Shown here: positions 14,221 through 15,151 of the stretch, piece after piece
Position numbering within the stretch: the first letter of the stretch is position 1
Layout of the letters: each line of letters opens with the position of its first letter
DNA from: Strigomonas culicis
Taxonomy: Eukaryota; Euglenozoa; Kinetoplastea; Trypanosomatida; Trypanosomatidae
Reading direction: 5' to 3'
Length of the DNA: 15,151 bases
Assembly (NCBI GenBank): GCA_000482145.1
Contig: AUXH01000470.1
Location: 1 to 15,151, forward strand
Notes under the pieces: generated by a model
Databases searched by the model: none
Seen by the model: the letters and a program-made list of their open reading frames with translations, nothing else
What the model was told of the DNA's origin: nothing
Position numbers and translations under genes: made by a program

Positions 14221-14439
14221 TATTATTATGGACAACACGTGATTCCAAAAAAGAAGGACCACACGTAGGAACAGATGCGCCTTCCATACTTGGCCACATC
14301 TGCTGTGACAGTATAGCATATCTTTTTATATATAGAGTTTTCAGTAGACTTCAATACGATATATTATTTTCACTTATTTTTATAGAATTGCGTTAAAACC
14401 TAGATCCCTTGTACTCGTTACTTTTTGCGTTCTTATGAG

Positions 14440-14456
14440 AGGCTCATGCGGAGCCT
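14440..14456. other. perfect hairpin in GC-rich block of the spacer
   Basis: AGGCTC and GAGCCT form a perfect 6-bp stem around a 5-base loop (ATGCG). The words AGAGGCT and CATGCGG in and around it recur in swapped order at 14481-14495. It would lie in the 3' UTR of the ATP synthase c mRNA. A structured or protein-binding UTR element is possible but unproven. Confidence 0.4.
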
Positions 14457-14674
14457 TGCTGTCTTTCTTGGCGCCATCGCCATGCGGGAGAGGCTTAGGC
14501 GTGGACGGGCAGTCTTGTTTCCTTCGTTTCAAGTTTCCTCACTCCCGCGCTCAAAAAAGTGAATAGAGAAACAACAGACAGCAAAACGTTAAAGAGAAAA
14601 GAAAAAAGGCGAGTAGATGAAAAAAAAAAAAGAGAGTTAGAATTCCTACTTAGTAGCACACGGCTTCATCCACT

Positions 14675-14992
14675 CTAAGAGAAGAGCATGAGGAAGGCAA
14701 GCATCAGCGCAAACAGGCCAATGGCCTCCGTCAGGGCGAAACCAAGAATGGCGTAGTTGAACAGCATCTTGGTCAGGTTGGGCTGACGGGCGCAGGCGAC
14801 GAGGAGGGCGCCGAAAATGGTACCAATACCCATGCCGACGCCAGCGAGCGCGATGGCGGCGAGGCCGGTGCCCACGTAGTGGAGGCCCTGCACGGAGATG
14901 GCGACGGTGGAGGCCTGGCGGGGGGCGACCACGAGGGCGGCGGAGGCGGCGGCCACGCGACGAGCGGGCTGAGCAAGAACACGGCGCATCAT
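14675..14992 (-). CDS. ATP9: mitochondrial F1Fo ATP synthase subunit c (ATPase subunit 9)
   Basis: A 105-residue precursor of the proton-translocating c-ring subunit of the mitochondrial ATP synthase. Residues 1 to ~27 are an Arg/Ala-rich presequence without acidic residues (MMRRVLAQ...APRQA), expected to be cleaved in the mitochondrion. The mature part begins near STVAISVQG and has two membrane helices: ~38-67 with the Gly-rich motif [11 protein letters not shown], and ~76-104. The polar loop ARQPNL (68-73), which contacts the F1 stalk, joins them. The proton-binding carboxylate is E89 in [10 protein letters not shown]. The mature sequence is of the type seen in trypanosomes, where several nuclear genes encode the same mature c subunit with different presequences. 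Two adjacent ATGs start the frame; the upstream one is taken. It is complete and intact. Confidence 0.97.
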   Translation of the reverse strand: MMRRVLAQPARRVAAASAALVVAPRQASTVAISVQGLHYVGTGLAAIALAGVGMGIGTIFGALLVACARQPNLTKMLFNYAILGFALTEAIGLFALMLAFLMLFS

Positions 14993-15019
14993 TTTTGGAT
15001 AGGGTGGGGTGTGAAGGAA

Positions 15020-15042
15020 CTAAAAGGAGCGTAAAAGCTGTT
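15020..15042 (-). promoter_or_regulatory. probable trans-splice acceptor for the ATP synthase c mRNA
   Basis: On the minus strand a short pyrimidine-rich stretch ending CTCCTTTTAG places AG at 15021-15020, 27 bases before the ATG at 14992. The tract is short, so the site is only moderately supported. The rest of the sequence to the window end (15043-15151) shows no gene. Confidence 0.5.
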
Positions 15043-15151
15043 CTGTAAAGCGAGTATAGAAGACCACAAGATTGGAGAGAGAAGAGAATACATGTGAGCG
15101 TACTACTGCATGGAGCGATGTACTCCTTTACATGCATTGCGTCCTTCCAAG

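Larger units (their letters stand above)
14134..14674. other. intergenic spacer, ATP synthase c 3' end to kinesin start
   Basis: A 541-base spacer, A/T-rich except for a GC-rich block at about 14437-14512. It holds the kinesin splice acceptor and the presumed 3' UTR of the ATP synthase c gene. Only very short frames occur (16 and about 42 codons), neither recognised as a gene. Confidence 0.6.

Noticed and set aside
14386..14563. Tiny frames (16 and about 42 codons) in the GC-rich block of the ATP synthase c spacer
   Set aside because: Too short and unlike any protein I know; better explained as UTR sequence.
14646..15137. 163-codon minus-strand frame overlapping ATP synthase c
   Set aside because: It lies in another frame and runs through the presumed 5' UTR and splice site; the subunit c frame is clearly real.

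Overview
The window looks like nuclear DNA of a trypanosomatid (kinetoplastid) protist. All six genes are on the minus strand and each is one open frame with no visible intron. They are separated by A/T-rich spacers, and most starts are preceded on the minus strand by a pyrimidine-rich tract followed by AG, as expected for spliced-leader trans-splicing of a polycistronic transcript. The ATP synthase c subunit has a short mitochondrial presequence ahead of a mature region of kinetoplastid type. I cannot assign a species.

In transcription order (high to low coordinates): (1) 14992-14675, mitochondrial ATP synthase subunit c, complete. (2) 14133-12436, a kinesin-13 family motor with the motor domain at its extreme N-terminus. 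(3) 11344-8915, a PPPDE/DeSI-type cysteine peptidase with a very long disordered tail. (4) 8308-5813, a protein with an FG/GQ-rich N-terminus, an endonuclease/exonuclease/phosphatase-like (EEP) domain, leucine-rich repeats and an acidic Tyr-rich tail. (5) 4516-2324, an unrecognised 730-residue protein, probably helical. (6) 1983 to beyond the left edge, a protein kinase with an atypical DFS motif and a long low-complexity tail, truncated by the window.

The spacers hold homopolymer runs, microsatellites and probable splice acceptors. The odd one is 4517-5812, which contains a G-rich island of at least three degenerate copies of a roughly 129-bp tandem repeat with G-quadruplex potential. Base composition is mosaic: the kinesin, the peptidase and the 3' third of the kinase gene are very GC-rich, while the 730-residue gene and the catalytic part of the kinase are A/T-rich, and the switch falls inside the kinase reading frame.

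The genes share no evident pathway, which is normal for a trypanosomatid polycistronic unit. The most interesting items are the EEP plus LRR plus FG-repeat protein, the class-motif change and missing neck in the kinesin-13, and the G-rich repeat island. I saw no mobile element, CRISPR array, tRNA or rRNA, and no clear new multi-gene system.
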